Origin: Stenopsyche tienmushanensis
Lineage: Eukaryota; Arthropoda; Insecta; Trichoptera; Stenopsychidae
Direction of reading: 5' to 3'
NCBI GenBank assembly: GCA_008973525.1
Contig: WACJ01000059.1
Location: 806,001-870,000, forward strand
Length of the DNA: 64,000 bases
A program made the translations under genes and the position numbers. Under the pieces are notes generated by a model. The model searched no databases and was not told the origin of the DNA. It saw nothing but the letters and a program-made list of their open reading frames with translations. Of the stretch, positions 38,424-51,000 are shown piece by piece; within the stretch, counting starts at the first letter, position 1, and each line of letters opens with the position of its first letter.

Positions 38424-39336
38424 TAAGGAATCCAATCCCGGGATCCTAGACAGTTTTAGGTGCTTATTAATGCCGGGACTAGTAAACGTAATCCCGAAAA
38501 GTTCGGGATTGAAATTTTTATCTAATAGAAATCGTACACCTCACCAGCACGTTAAAGGCTACTAAATCGAGACATTCTCACCAAAATTTGGACGCTTGGA
38601 AACAGTGGCGTAACTACTAATTGGCGAGCTTAGGTGACACCTAAGGGCAGTAATTGTCTAATCTATGTATATATTTATTGAGTACATATATAAGTTTTTC
38701 AAATTTGATACGGGGTTCAGACTTTTTGTATTCCTCCATAATAAAATAACGAATCACATCGAAGTATTTTAGTATATAAGTATTCATCTGCAGCGACGGA
38801 AATAAATAATTTGTCAGGAAATCGGGAATTTTTCGAGTTTTAGTCCGTGTCTCAGCAGAAAGAAATTTTATCAGTCACATTGATGGTGTTATATGAAAAT
38901 GGGGGCTCACGCGGTCATCAACTCGAACTAGCATTTAAATATCTGATGAAGATACCTCCAATGAGTCTGGAAGCTGAGCGTGCATTTTCAGCAGCAGGTT
39001 ACCTGGCTACCAAAATCAGATCCAGACTAAATGACGAAACAATCGATGTTTAATGCTACTTCGAGCATATTTTTAAAATAATATCTAAATTTTTTTAGTT
39101 TTTTATTAATCTATTTTTTAATTGTATTTTTTATCTTTTCTTAAATAAATAAAAATCTTTCGCCTTCAAATTATTTTTTTATATGGACTTATTAGTAATT
39201 TTTGATCAAATTTATCAATGTAATTTCTTAAACTATTGAAAATCCCCATCCCGGGACCCCAGAACTGATCCCGGGATCGTCTAATACAATCCCGAATTCC
39301 CTGGATTGAAATTTTGGCTCGGGATTGGATTCCCTA
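38424..39336 (+). mobile_element. hAT-type element remnant with CCCGGG-rich ends
   Basis: The left end (38424, TAAGGAATCCAATCCCGGG) and the right end (39336, reverse complement TAGGGAATCCAATCCCGAG) form inverted repeats. Further CCCGGGA and TCCCGAA motifs lie subterminally at both ends. The 913-bp unit carries a hAT transposase C-terminus on the plus strand. An 8-bp target duplication is not clearly preserved. An internal CAGTGGCGTAACTAC stretch at 38,604 resembles another hAT end and may reflect nesting. Confidence 0.65.
38847..39080 (+). pseudogene. hAT transposase C-terminal (dimerisation) fragment
   Basis: The frame reads Met-Lys-Ile-Pro-Pro-Met-Ser-Leu-Glu-Ala-Glu-Arg-Ala-Phe-Ser-Ala-Ala-Gly, then Lys-Ile-Arg-Ser-Arg-Leu-Asn-Asp-Glu. 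This is the well-known hAT dimerisation block with Ser-Glu-Arg-x-Phe-Ser-x-Ala-Gly and Arg-Ser-Arg-Leu. A TAA at 39,051-39,053 breaks the frame just before Cys-Tyr-Phe-Glu-His-Ile-Phe, the usual continuation. The zinc-finger and catalytic parts are absent. Confidence 0.85.
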
Positions 39337-40710
39337 AATATAACCATAGATCCTTTATTTGCATTATAAAAAGTCAATGTGATTTCATGATAGTTTATAT
39401 GTATCGCCCACAATTTAATACAGCAGGGTCTTAAGGATCGCTCATAGGTGCATACATGCACCTTTATTGAACTCACGATAAGCTTTGGGACAACAATGCC
39501 TCTATATTGCATATCATGATATATAGTGGACAAGCGACTTTCAATAGAAGACTTTGAGCCTTGACACTGCTGCATATGATGGAGTTCACCAGCTAAGTCT
39601 TTGAATATTGAAAAATATTAGGTCATTTATTTTTAGATTATAAAATGGATCTTGGAAGAAGTGCTCTTCGGTATTTTGCAAGGACATATTTGTAATATCG
39701 ACGTTTTGCGTATTGGACAAATGATAAAAACGAGAGGCATTATTGCAATCTTTTGATAATTCATTTGTATATTTTATGATTGTATATTTATGACTTTTTA
39801 ATAATTCAATAAAAATATATGGATATAACGCCATTGCCTGAAAAATATATTCAAATCCACCTCAGCCACTAACTGCATTCAAAACAAATCAACGTTGAAA
39901 GGTTTCAGAACGAAACAGATCATGATTTATTTATGAGGCTACCGTTTTGCGAAATGTCTCCCCGTCTCCAGAATAGGTTATCCCTAAGGATAGGCAACCA
40001 AGCGACAGGCGTCGTCTGAGGACGTAATATCCGATGTCGATAATCTAAGCTGTCTTCGTAATATCAAAAGCTTTACTACACAGAAGGTGCTCGCCATCAT
40101 CATCACCGACTTCCTCTTCAGATTCGCTGACATAAAGACACACTCCAAGCTTTCATAGTAGAAAAAGACAATACCTCAACATGAACATGCTATCAATGAA
40201 AAAACCCTTTGAAATCATATTCATGCTCTAAATTCTAGCAGAAAATAACATTAGCATCAACGAATTGGCAAAATGTATGCAAATCATTAATAAACCTAAT
40301 CACAATAGGATTAAATATATTTATCCACATATCTATTTTCGAACTATGATTTTCGTCTTTGATTTCAAAATACTTTATTATAATATATTCATTATTAATA
40401 CATTTATATCTTAACTTTGACAGCACCGAGTAAAAATACGAGGACTAATTAGAATAGATTCTGTCGTTCATAGACATGTGGCTTATGATTTGAAAATGAA
40501 ATATCAGTCATATTCGAATCCAAAGTTAACTAGGCTATAATTTTTTGTGTAAAATCTTTCAACTTTGATCCTCGGGTGAATCCAATATGATCTTAGATAG
40601 GAAATTTCGTGCACTAGGGGATGAAATTATCATCATATTAACATGACCTATAGAAACGATAAGACATGATATGGCAAAAACAGATATGACGCATGCATTA
40701 TTATATAGAC
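39337..40710. other. Intergenic DNA
   Basis: Frames on the minus strand at 39,228-39,575 overlap the hAT end and are not considered genes. Nothing else is recognised. Confidence 0.5.
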
Positions 40711-40845
40711 GCTAATGGAATGCACTCTGTGTGTAAATAGAAAATCAATAATTTGAGATTCGCGGATGACACAACGTTAATTACATCCAGTGAGGAAGAA
40801 CTCGAATCAAAATTGAAATTCATGGATGGCTACAAACAGTTCTGA
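40711..40845 (+). pseudogene. Non-LTR retrotransposon reverse transcriptase fragment
   Basis: The plus-strand frame from 40,744 reads Ile-Asn-Asn-Leu-Arg-Phe-Ala-Asp-Asp-Thr-Thr-Leu-Ile, followed by Ser-Ser-Glu-Glu-Glu-Leu and a stop at 40,843-40,845. This is the catalytic Phe/Tyr-Ala-Asp-Asp block of LINE-type reverse transcriptases. About ten codons upstream continue in frame with one TAG. No other reverse transcriptase blocks, endonuclease or poly-A tail were found nearby, so this is an isolated relic. The clade is not assigned. Confidence 0.8.
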
Positions 40846-42654
40846 CTGCAAAAAAGATTCGTAATATATATAATAAATAATTCGCATCTACTCCCATAGA
40901 TTCTAGTTATGTAGATTTTCTGTGATTGAATTCGTAGCAATGATCTCTAACTGTTCGATTAATTCTTCTATTTATTAAACTGGATTTTTCTCTATCCATT
41001 AAATGAATATTCTAATATTGGGGGTATTTTCGACTAGCTATATTGATGAAAAATTACTATGGATGAAAATTTAACGAAAATAATCAACTGCTCTACAGTT
41101 TCTTGCGACTTATTAGAAAAAAAATCGATTAATTGATCCAGAAACAAGCGCCTGGATAATATGAGGTTCGAATCTGACTAGGGTAAAACAATTTTTTCAG
41201 ATTTGATTTTCCATTGTACATCTTAATTAATGCTAATTTATTATTATTAATTTAAAGTAAAATGATTTTAAAATGTCACTGCTAAATATTAGTCTGAGGA
41301 TGGATAGGTCAAAATAAAATAAAATGCTCTCGGTAGAGACGTTCATTATACTAGCGCTTCATGTGAGACAAATTCCAATTAGTCCAGTAAGTCGAAATGA
41401 AAAGCACGAATAAATTTGTTTTTTCCAACATTTTGATTATGACAATTGTCAAGTCAGTCAACAGTGTCAGCGATGCTGAAATTTCCGGTTGGGTCATGGA
41501 GCTGAAAAGCGGCGTTAGCGCACACCCGGATGAACGCTTGATATGGAGGTTGAAATTTTTCTGCTGGAAGTTTTCATACTTTTTTCGAGAAGTGAAGTAT
41601 ATCTATAGGGAAAAAGACCACGTGACCCGGTGGCATTGTCTATCTGCTAATGGGGACTCGTTGTACTTTGAGGCACTCGTGGGTTTACGTGATCAAGCAC
41701 ATTTTTGCCAGCGCTAATGGGCGAACCATCGATAAGCCGATGTGATGAACGAATTACGACACAACGTTACCACATCAGCCCTTCCACCCCCGAGGGTCGT
41801 TGTTTCCAAATTCGGTTTATCAAATTTTATGCGATCGAAATAATTCTTCAATGGATGATTGTTTAATTTCAATCAAAACTTCTGACCACATAAAAACTGT
41901 CTAATGTGCTATTGAAGTTGAAATAATTTGGTTTGAATTATTTGGGGACGAGAGGAAAAATATACAAAACATTACCAGGAATGAAAGATTTTTATGCGTT
42001 AGTTGTTCTATTAATATCCACATATGAATGATTAAGAATAATTTTATTTTAATAGGAATTAAATTATACGTTAGTTTTTTTATATTTTTTTATTTCACAT
42101 TTTACTAATTGTCTCAGAATGTATTTTTTCAGAAGCAAGAAATCGGCAAAAACTGAAACGAGATATTAAACCCTTAAAAAGCTAAGACAAAATGTTGCAT
42201 CCGAATTCCAGTGACTCAGAAAGCGCATTTTTAGCACAGTGAATATGAGACAGAGACGGAGAAAGTATCTTGCGTACATTGTACGATTGTATAGATCATT
42301 AACCCAAATTTATACTATATGCTAGCGACAGTGTTTATTTATTTAAGTACAAGCTTCATACACGCTTCGACGGTCCTGATAGATAAGTGAATTTGTGTTG
42401 ATGGAAAGTGGCGAAGAAGCAAATATAGCATCTAAGTTTATAATGATTTTAAATTAGCACACTGCTCAAAGATTTAAGACATCAAATCTCCCAAATTTAT
42501 TGAAACCGAACCATTATAATAAGAATCCATCTAATCATTCTTTGCAGCAATTGGTAAAATTCTTTCATATTTAGCATTAATTTTTAAAACACAATTTCGA
42601 AATTTTAACTTTCATATGGTCACTCACTTGTTTGAATTAATATTATTATGAATA
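40846..42654. other. Intergenic DNA
   Basis: A 106-codon plus-strand frame at 41,397-41,717 lies in a patch that is richer in GC than its surroundings (about 41,460-41,800) but has no known motif. A GAGGTTCGAATCTGAC stretch at 41,162 looks like a tRNA T-arm without the rest of a tRNA. Confidence 0.5.
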
Positions 42655-43359
42655 CACTAAAACCACTTTGTGTGCGACTTTTTTTTGTGCGATTTCAAAG
42701 TTATGCGGTTTTTCTAAAGCATTTTTTTATTTCATAAAGAGTACGAATCGAGAAAAATTGGATGAAATAGGAAATAAATCATCTACACTAACCGAAACTT
42801 GGAAAAAAATCATAATTTGGGACTATGTAAATCATATTGCATCTGCTATCACTGAATTACGACCACGCCCATTATTCTGGTTTTTGATTTTTGAAAAAAC
42901 AAATTTAAAAGTTTTTTTGCATTTTTCCAATGTTTTGACTTTTTAATATACATCCTCCAAAGGAATTTCCAAAATTCAAACTACTTACGGAGTTGTAGCT
43001 ATTTTAGTGACGTGCAACTATTTTGTATAGTCTCTATTATTCGTACCAGATTTATGTCAAAATTTATTTTTTAATTTTTAAAAAAAATTAAAACCGACAA
43101 AATGTCAGAGATCCTTAAAATTTTACCAATGATGCAAGACGTCCTTTAAATGTACCAAAAATGTTATTTTTTAATTGCCTTGTTGTTTTCCTGTTTTTTT
43201 TATTTTTTTATGCGATTTTGGATATATTTTATATAGCTGTTTCAAAGTTATGCGGTTTTTATAATTCATGGAACGCATTTTTACTTTTTCTATGTAAATC
43301 ATATCTTTTTTGTGCGATTTTCTACGGAACGCATCTACCACACAAAAAAGGTTTAAGTG
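42655..43359. mobile_element. TA-flanked 705-bp element, possibly pogo/Tigger-like
   Basis: The left end CACTAAAACC (42655) and right end GGTTTAAGTG (to 43359) are imperfect inverted repeats flanked by TA (42653-42654 and 43360-43361). In addition, a CAAAGTTATGCGGTTTTT block occurs as a direct repeat near both ends (about 42,698 and 43,243), and GTGCGATTT recurs. An internal frame contains Thr-Trp-Lys-Lys-Ile and is only weakly reminiscent of pogo-type transposases. The superfamily is therefore a guess from the TA target and the ends. Confidence 0.55.
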
Positions 43360-43361
43360 TA

Positions 43362-46300
43362 TAATTTAACGACGTGGGAGACCCTCCAAAACTTTTTTTT
43401 TTCTTAATCACAAATCTCGTGTCACCAAGTCCTTAAGCAAATCTTTTCACAACAAAGGCTCCTATTTCATCTCACCCAAACAAAGCCAAAAAAACAAATT
43501 CATAATTTAAAGAATCATTATATATGTGAGAATAAATAAATATTTTTATATAATCACGATCGAATGCAAATTAACCGTATCAGCGAATTTGTTGTTTCAG
43601 ACTATTTCTCATAAACCAATTTACACATTGATGATCCCCTAATTGGAGGCGACAAAATGGAAAAAGCTCTTCCCTTTTCCGATAATATCATTCAACTAAT
43701 ACTTTTTGATTCAATACTATCTGGGTAAAAATAAATTAAAACTGTTGAAGTAAAATCAAAAAGGCTCTTGGAAAACTAAGCGGTTAAATTTAAAAAAAAT
43801 AACATTAATTTGATTAAAAATATTTATATAGAAAATATTCTATAAGAATGTAAGAAAATTATTTATAAATATTATATACCTGCTCGACGTAATTTCTATA
43901 GATACAGCTCCAAAGATGAATGTCAATATTAGTATAAAAATTTGCATTTTGACATTTTTGATATATGTAAATATGAATATAATGATTAATTTTTGCTCGA
44001 TTCCGAGTAGTTTATATATCATAGATTCATCTTCAATTTCAGTCTCAGAACGACCAGTTTGATTTCCCTCGGCAGTCATCATTCGTAAGGCTTAAAGGCT
44101 TAAATCGCTTCGATAACACAATCTTAACTTTGGAGGATAATTGGACTATTTTTATATCATAATTTGACTCTGCCGCTCCCGAAGATTTTTGACAGCTGAT
44201 TACAACAGGGTTGAAATACTTCACATTCGAATAGTAAATTGAGGTTTGAAAATAGCACATCAGCGGTGAAGTTGACGAAGGTCGGAACGCGTTATGAAAT
44301 CTGGATAACACTCAAACCTGATGTGGATTGAATTACGCGTATTTTCGTCGACTAATTTTATAACTCACAACGATATCTTTGGGATGATCAAAAAAGATTG
44401 ATTCAGAAAATTAAGAACCCACGTTAAAAATATTATATTCTTCATTTAACATTTTTAGATCGCAATAAAATCCATATACTATTTTAAAGTATTATTAGAA
44501 CTAAGTGTTGTTGTAATTATCCTTTCCCTTACCATGATATGTATTTAGTACACCATATGAAGTTCTGAACCTCATATCTATTATATTTCATATCGATATT
44601 CGATAGTATATATTTATGGATTCGATGTGCTGTGATAATTCCCATTATTACTACATTAGTGTTAGCGTAATGTTAATATTTACAATCGATCATTTCAATC
44701 CAGATTTAGCCTGATTTCCTGGACCTAAAAAATTAATTACTGAGATGTTTTATAAATTCGAATTTGTAACAAATTTACAACATTATTTTAATATAATTTA
44801 ATACAATTTAGGATAAATATAACAAATAATATTATTTTTTGATTAATTTAATATAAGAACATGACAAATCGATGAACATGTTATGCTGAAATAATTTGCA
44901 ACAAATGCCAACGAAATTGAAGCTCACCAAGCGTATGAATTTATTGTTTTCCGATGTTCCTAATATAATTATGTTGCTTCCCTTCTCGAGCAATTTCTGA
45001 ATCAATTTAAGCAGAATGTCCTAAAGGCCTTATTATCAATTTGCAAATCAAACAAAGATAGATACATTATTTTGCAGAATATGAAAAGACATATTTTCTC
45101 GATGCTTAATTTAATAAACATATTATATTAAGCAAATTCATGTATCACGCGTATGACCAAACATCTGCCATCGCGCACATCAACCAATTATTCCGCATGC
45201 ATATATACTAGCATACGGCTTACGTAAACCTTCATGCATGTTTATTTCCTCTAAGCTTGATATATTTACTGTTTGTAAATCATATAGCTCAGTTGCTCAT
45301 CAGTTAATTACAAACTTCCACAGTGTATCCACAAGTACGTTTAAAGCATTACATGAAAGTTAACATTAATGTATAAAGCATACAACAAACGATTACCTAA
45401 AATTTAATTTTTTAAAAGCATTCGCCTTTGATCAAGCTCAGCCAAGTGCTGACACAAATTTTACCTTCATTATTTTTACTAGAAAATGAGGTTCAAAACA
45501 TAAAACGACGCAATGTTGTTACTCTGTCATTATAGGCTCTTATATACTTCACAAGATTTTTTCCATTAAAATTTAAGGTATGACATGCTAAAGAGTTTTC
45601 CACAATATTGCACAGAGATCCCCTTATTTTACTTTAAAAACTATAATTAATATATATATTACGTATAATTATTACGTAAATATATCCACATAAATCGACA
45701 GGCATATCGTATGTACCGGATTGATGATTGTAAGATATTCAGTATATTGAATTGAAAATATTAAATTACGAGTTTTATATAAGAGCACTTCTTCGATTCT
45801 TTCGGTGATTTTTGCGCCATCTAAAATTTTATCAGCCATTCTCCAGGCAAAAAATATTGTTTTATTTCATAAGCATTTGGCAAATAGGTTCAGAATTATT
45901 TGGAATTCAAAAACACAAATATTGCAAATTAAAAAAATTAATATATAGTAATCGCTTCTTAACTAGAAACGATAATGGAATATATTTCTGATTAACAATA
46001 TAACACGCATCTGATGCTCCAAAAAATTTCAATGCAATTGAAATTATTCCACCAACTGCTGGCGCACATTGAAAGTCAAGGATGTCCTTCAACATGGAAT
46101 AATTAAAAGTTTTCCCTTTTATATGAATCATTCTGGCACATCTCGATTATCATTTTACATAATATTTCCCAATTTTCACCTTTTGAGAGATTTCGGGTTT
46201 TTTTTTTCAATTTTAACAGAGTTTTATCCTTGTATGACAGAACTGCAACTCGAAGAATATTTTAACGAGACTATGCAAATTTGAACATGCCGCCAGATTT

Positions 46301-47896
46301 TATTTACATAAAAAAGATATTTTTAAAAGCTTTGTAATGTTCACAAACAAACAAATTATCTACATTTCCATCAATTCCACAAATTTAAATTAAACCCAAA
46401 TTTTTTTTTACGGTAGCATATTAAACGTCTTACAATATGCTTAACCAGTCTCAATATTAGAAAATCTGACTTTTTTGCCATTTTTTAGGCAAAATTCGGA
46501 TCCTATCGATGAAAAAAGATGCATTTTCAAACTTCATCTTCATTCCTGGCAGCAAAAAATAATAATTTGTGATCTAGCATTATCATGCGTCTTTTATCCA
46601 CTGTATTCCAAATATGGTCTCACTTCTTGAAGCTTCTCGTTCTTCATAACTGATTACTACATCATTTTGCTGGAACAACTTTGTCTTAATTAATCCTTCC
46701 CCCTATCAAATAATATATTTAAATTTTTGCACAAGCAATTTTTGACAGCAAGATAAAACTGATACAATAGGAAAACTGAGAACTTTTTAAATATCCTAAC
46801 CATTAATGTAACAAATAGCTTAAGAATTCCTGTAAAATAAATCAAAAGTATATACCAAATCACCATAAATATACAATTTAAATTTAAAAAAACATGAAGA
46901 CAAATGATTCCATAGTATTTTCGATGAATGCTGGATTTCAATTGTATAATTTTAATTGAAAATCAAGCGCTAAAAATCAATTGCTCCCAAGCAAACAGAA
47001 TTATATCATGTTGTTTTATTCATATCGATTATTATTCTTCCCTAAACAAAGCAAGGGTAGCTTTGTTCGTAGATATGCTAAATATACTGCATGAGTTTTT
47101 CATCCAGCAGTCCTCTTTCAAGTGATAATCTGATTTTGTTCGCCAGTGTAATTTTTCAAACAAGTTCTAATTAAGTAGTACTTCAATACTGTAAACGCCA
47201 AATTGAATTACATTCGCTTGCAGCATGCGCTTGCAATTGTATTACTAAGACGGAAATGCACTTCATTCACATTTACAGTGAATATAAAACATACATTTCT
47301 ATACGGCATACAATTGTAAATGTATAATCTTATAAGAGGTCTAATTTAAATCGCTATACATTCTTCGATTTTCAATTATTTTTTAATACCGTTTTATTAT
47401 ATAACTTATTTGCAATTTCTTCTTTGTTCGCGGTCACTCGCTGTTTCAAATTCTGAATGAAAGGCCCATTTTACTGAACACAGTTGGTAAATTTGTTGTT
47501 AAAAAATTGAATATTGGTGGATATTCTAAACTGAAAAAAGACAGGCTAGAATGAAATCCGTTTATTCCCAATTGTCGCAAATGAAACATATCAATTCATC
47601 ATTTTTAAATTAAAATATGCCAACATGTATTTTTAAACAACATGTCTTCCATATGGAGGAATGGATGAGAATCAAACAGTTAAATCCAGAATTAAAAATG
47701 AACCAGGATAAAGTTGATCGACGTTGAAGAAATGATAAAATGAACTCTTCAGCGATCTGCTTTGAATTTCGTAGAATTTTTAAATCTTGGAAATGTAATC
47801 GCAAATCAATTTTGTTTACCCGAATAAATTTGCAATCTTCTCATAAGTCTTTCAGCTTATTATCACTGGCGTTGTAAAATTTACTATCTTTTACAG
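43362..47896. other. Upstream region of Grd, AT-rich
   Basis: No protein-coding region recognised. The Grd start codon is preceded by an AG acceptor-like site at 47,895-47,896, so one or more 5' untranslated exons probably lie in or beyond this region. I cannot place them or a promoter. Confidence 0.5.
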
Positions 47897-47904
47897 GAAG
47901 AGCG

Positions 47905-48088
47905 ATGAAAAATGATGACCAGTCCGTCGTCTGTGTGGCAATCATCTTTATGACGATTGCATCTGAGCCGAGCTATTCTCAATTGACTACCACTTCTTTT
48001 GCGCAAATGAACGACCACAAGAATATATCAGACCTCCTTGATGGACTTCTCAGAGGATATGATAACAGCGTTAGACCGGATTTTGGAG
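47905..48088 (+). CDS. Grd: Grd coding exon 1 (signal peptide and N-terminus)
   Basis: Starts at ATG 47905 and ends before donor GTATAT at 48089, giving 61 codons plus one base. A charged N-terminus is followed by Val-Val-Cys-Val-Ala-Ile-Ile-Phe-Met, a likely signal peptide. The exon ends with [14 protein letters not shown], the first conserved helix and Arg-Pro-Asp-Phe-Gly block of this receptor family. An acceptor-like AG eight bases before the ATG suggests that a noncoding exon precedes it. Confidence 0.9.
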
Positions 48089-51000
48089 GTATATTTTGGG
48101 AGGCTTTTATCTTTCGTATCATCTCATTTATACATTTACATGCAATACAATCATATTTACGGGTATATACCATAGAATAATCATCATAGCTTAAAATGTA
48201 CTTTATATACAATACATAGTATTAAAAACTATTTTCAAAAAAAACTATTTTTTTTATCTCTTCATCTTGTAGTTTATTTGATTATTTCGCGCGATCAGTC
48301 CCTTCAACGTGTACCCCAAATATTTATACATTTCACACGATGAAAACTTCAGCAACATTTTTCGTTCCAATTCTTTCCTTCTGCAGCAATAGTTTAACAG
48401 CGATACGTCTGCAAAATAGACACGCCAGGGAAAACATTTCCGCGTTAAGTAAACATCCTATTGCATATGTTTCGAAGTCACTGAATTGGAATGGATTGAC
48501 AGAAATTGTGAGATGCTTTCAAAATGTATTTTCAGATGCAATTTTATTTACTTTTTCAAGAAACCTTATTGGAATAACAAATATTTTATTTCATACCAAG
48601 CACGTTGTTTGTATGCTTGTTTGATTTAAAATTGATTTCTTTTGTAATTTGCAGGTCCTCCTGCTGTTGTCGAGGTCGACATCGTGGTCAGAAGTATGGG
48701 CCCAATTTCTGAAGTGGATATGGTAACTCCTAAAATTTTATAGTTTTGATGATAATAATTCATTAATAATGATGATTTCCATCATTAGAATCAAATGCGG
48801 CTCTTATTGAAACTTTTTTTTATTAAATTACGATTGATCTTTTTTAATAGTATTAATAAGCTCTGATTTATGAAACACAATTTACTTTAATATTGCTTAA
48901 AAATTTGAAATAGACATATTGAAAATTAACATAGTTGCTATAATTTTTTGTCATCTAATATGACAGATTCTGCATTATAACAATATCACAAAACGAAATA
49001 AGATTTAATACGAAAACATATTTGAGTGACATAAATATATGTTTTCAACTCAATATAAGTTCATCGAAATTTTCTTTTGCTCCTACTTATCTATAAAAGA
49101 ATTATTAATATATGTTCTTCAATATCCCATGTGATATGTATGGTGTTTTATATCAGGCACTAGAGAGTTCATCGAATGTACCATAATCCAATATAGGAGC
49201 AAAGACTTCGATAGACAAATCTCAATCTTACATTTCTCATCATTTTCAATTCAGTATACGTCTTTAATTACCAAAGACAGAATACATATAAAGTCCTGTG
49301 GGAAAAAAATTGATTTTTTACGATTTCAATTTAAATTCATCATTATTTCGTTCGACATGACGAAATTGGAGCTTTCCAACTTTCATCCTTTTATCACAGA
49401 AAATAAACACATTTACGAGTCAAGTCAAAATCCCCCTAAATCCGCAATGACTTATCGCACTTCTATCTTTTCTATCGCATAGCATTAATCACGTAGAATT
49501 TCACAGGTGAGAATCCGAAATAAAAGATTACTAGTCCTATTTGTTTTGTGCTATTTGCGTAAAACTTGAATTGAAGGGATTTACTTATAGATCACGTGAG
49601 AGTGGTTTTGATGTTTGTACGTAAATCTCTGATTTTTATTCCGTGGTTTATATATTTTCTTGAAAATATTATTTTAATCTTCAGCAGTGTGTTTACCTGC
49701 AAATTTTCTCAAAATCTGATTGTTGCCAATTTGAACAGCTTTATTATTTTTAAAGCGTCATTAGTTTGGCTTAAAAATGATCAATTTTTAACATTTTTTT
49801 ATGCGAAAAGCTTTACATATAAAATTTTGATATTTAGCATGTTGACTAGGCGATCTTCATTGCTACTTTTCGACTGTAACTTTTCGAATTTCATTTATAT
49901 CGACACGCAATTTACTGAACGTATTCTTAAACATTGGTTCTTTCCAATACACGAAGATAAAAAAAAACCAACAAGGTAGAAACATCCCTTAACATACGGT
50001 TTTCTGCATGATCCATTCCTATTGTATATCTTCCAAGAGAAAAAAAAACTCCAGCTAAAAAAACATCGCTCTTATAAGTCCCTTCCTCAGATACAGCATA
50101 GTTCAGTTCGAGGACGGCAGAAAGAAATCGTCTTCTACGACTAAGGCTTTCTAAGACATTTTCAAAAATATCACATGCTAGGTAAGCCAAAGTAATTGCT
50201 CACGACCATGACTTCTATTTTTTTAGCTCTGCGCCCCATATCATACATTTCCATGGTAAGGGATTCTGTAGGTAGTCCTTCAGTTATGCCCGGTGCACAC
50301 GAACGTGGTTTCTTGTGCATGGTTGCTGTGCTGCTTCAAGTTATTTTCACCTACTTATTACATTATTCTAATCATTCATCAGCTAACAAATAACAAAAAA
50401 GCTGCTCTAATTCGATAAATATAACTATCCTTTTTATAATTATATATAAAATGGAAGTAATGGATACTGTACATCATGAAAAGGAAAGGTAACAACTAGC
50501 CTCCAACAAAGACTAGCTTTAAAAAAAGATACTGTAATGGAAATATATCTCATGATTTTTTTAAAAATAGAAACAATTATATCAAATTTCTTCAATGGTC
50601 AGCAAACACAGCTTTACTCCTGAATGAAAAAGATTAGAAGGTAATATTACACCCACATTATTTTTCTCTACCTCCTGCTACTTTCAGCATAATTAAAAAA
50701 ATATATAATAAAAAATGACATTTAAAACAAATTTTCTATGAAGAATTTTGATTTCTAAGCTAAAGCTCGAATTTACGTCCCCATGTAATCAAATTGGTTG
50801 TTATATTCAACATGTGGTCTTCTTATTCTTCATTGTCCACCATAGTCTTTCCCGTATTGTCAGCATATCATATTTCATTCCCTATTTTTCTTCGACAAAT
50901 TTATCACCACCATTAAATATTTCATCGAATACAATTTACAGAGAATTGATACGAACCAGTTTTTATGTAAATCTACGAGTCATAAATTTTCTTATGTAAT

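Noticed and set aside
49596..49979. 127-codon frame inside Grd intron 2
   Set aside because: Rich in Phe, Ile and Leu as expected from T-rich DNA; no known domain, and the Grd frame skips it cleanly.
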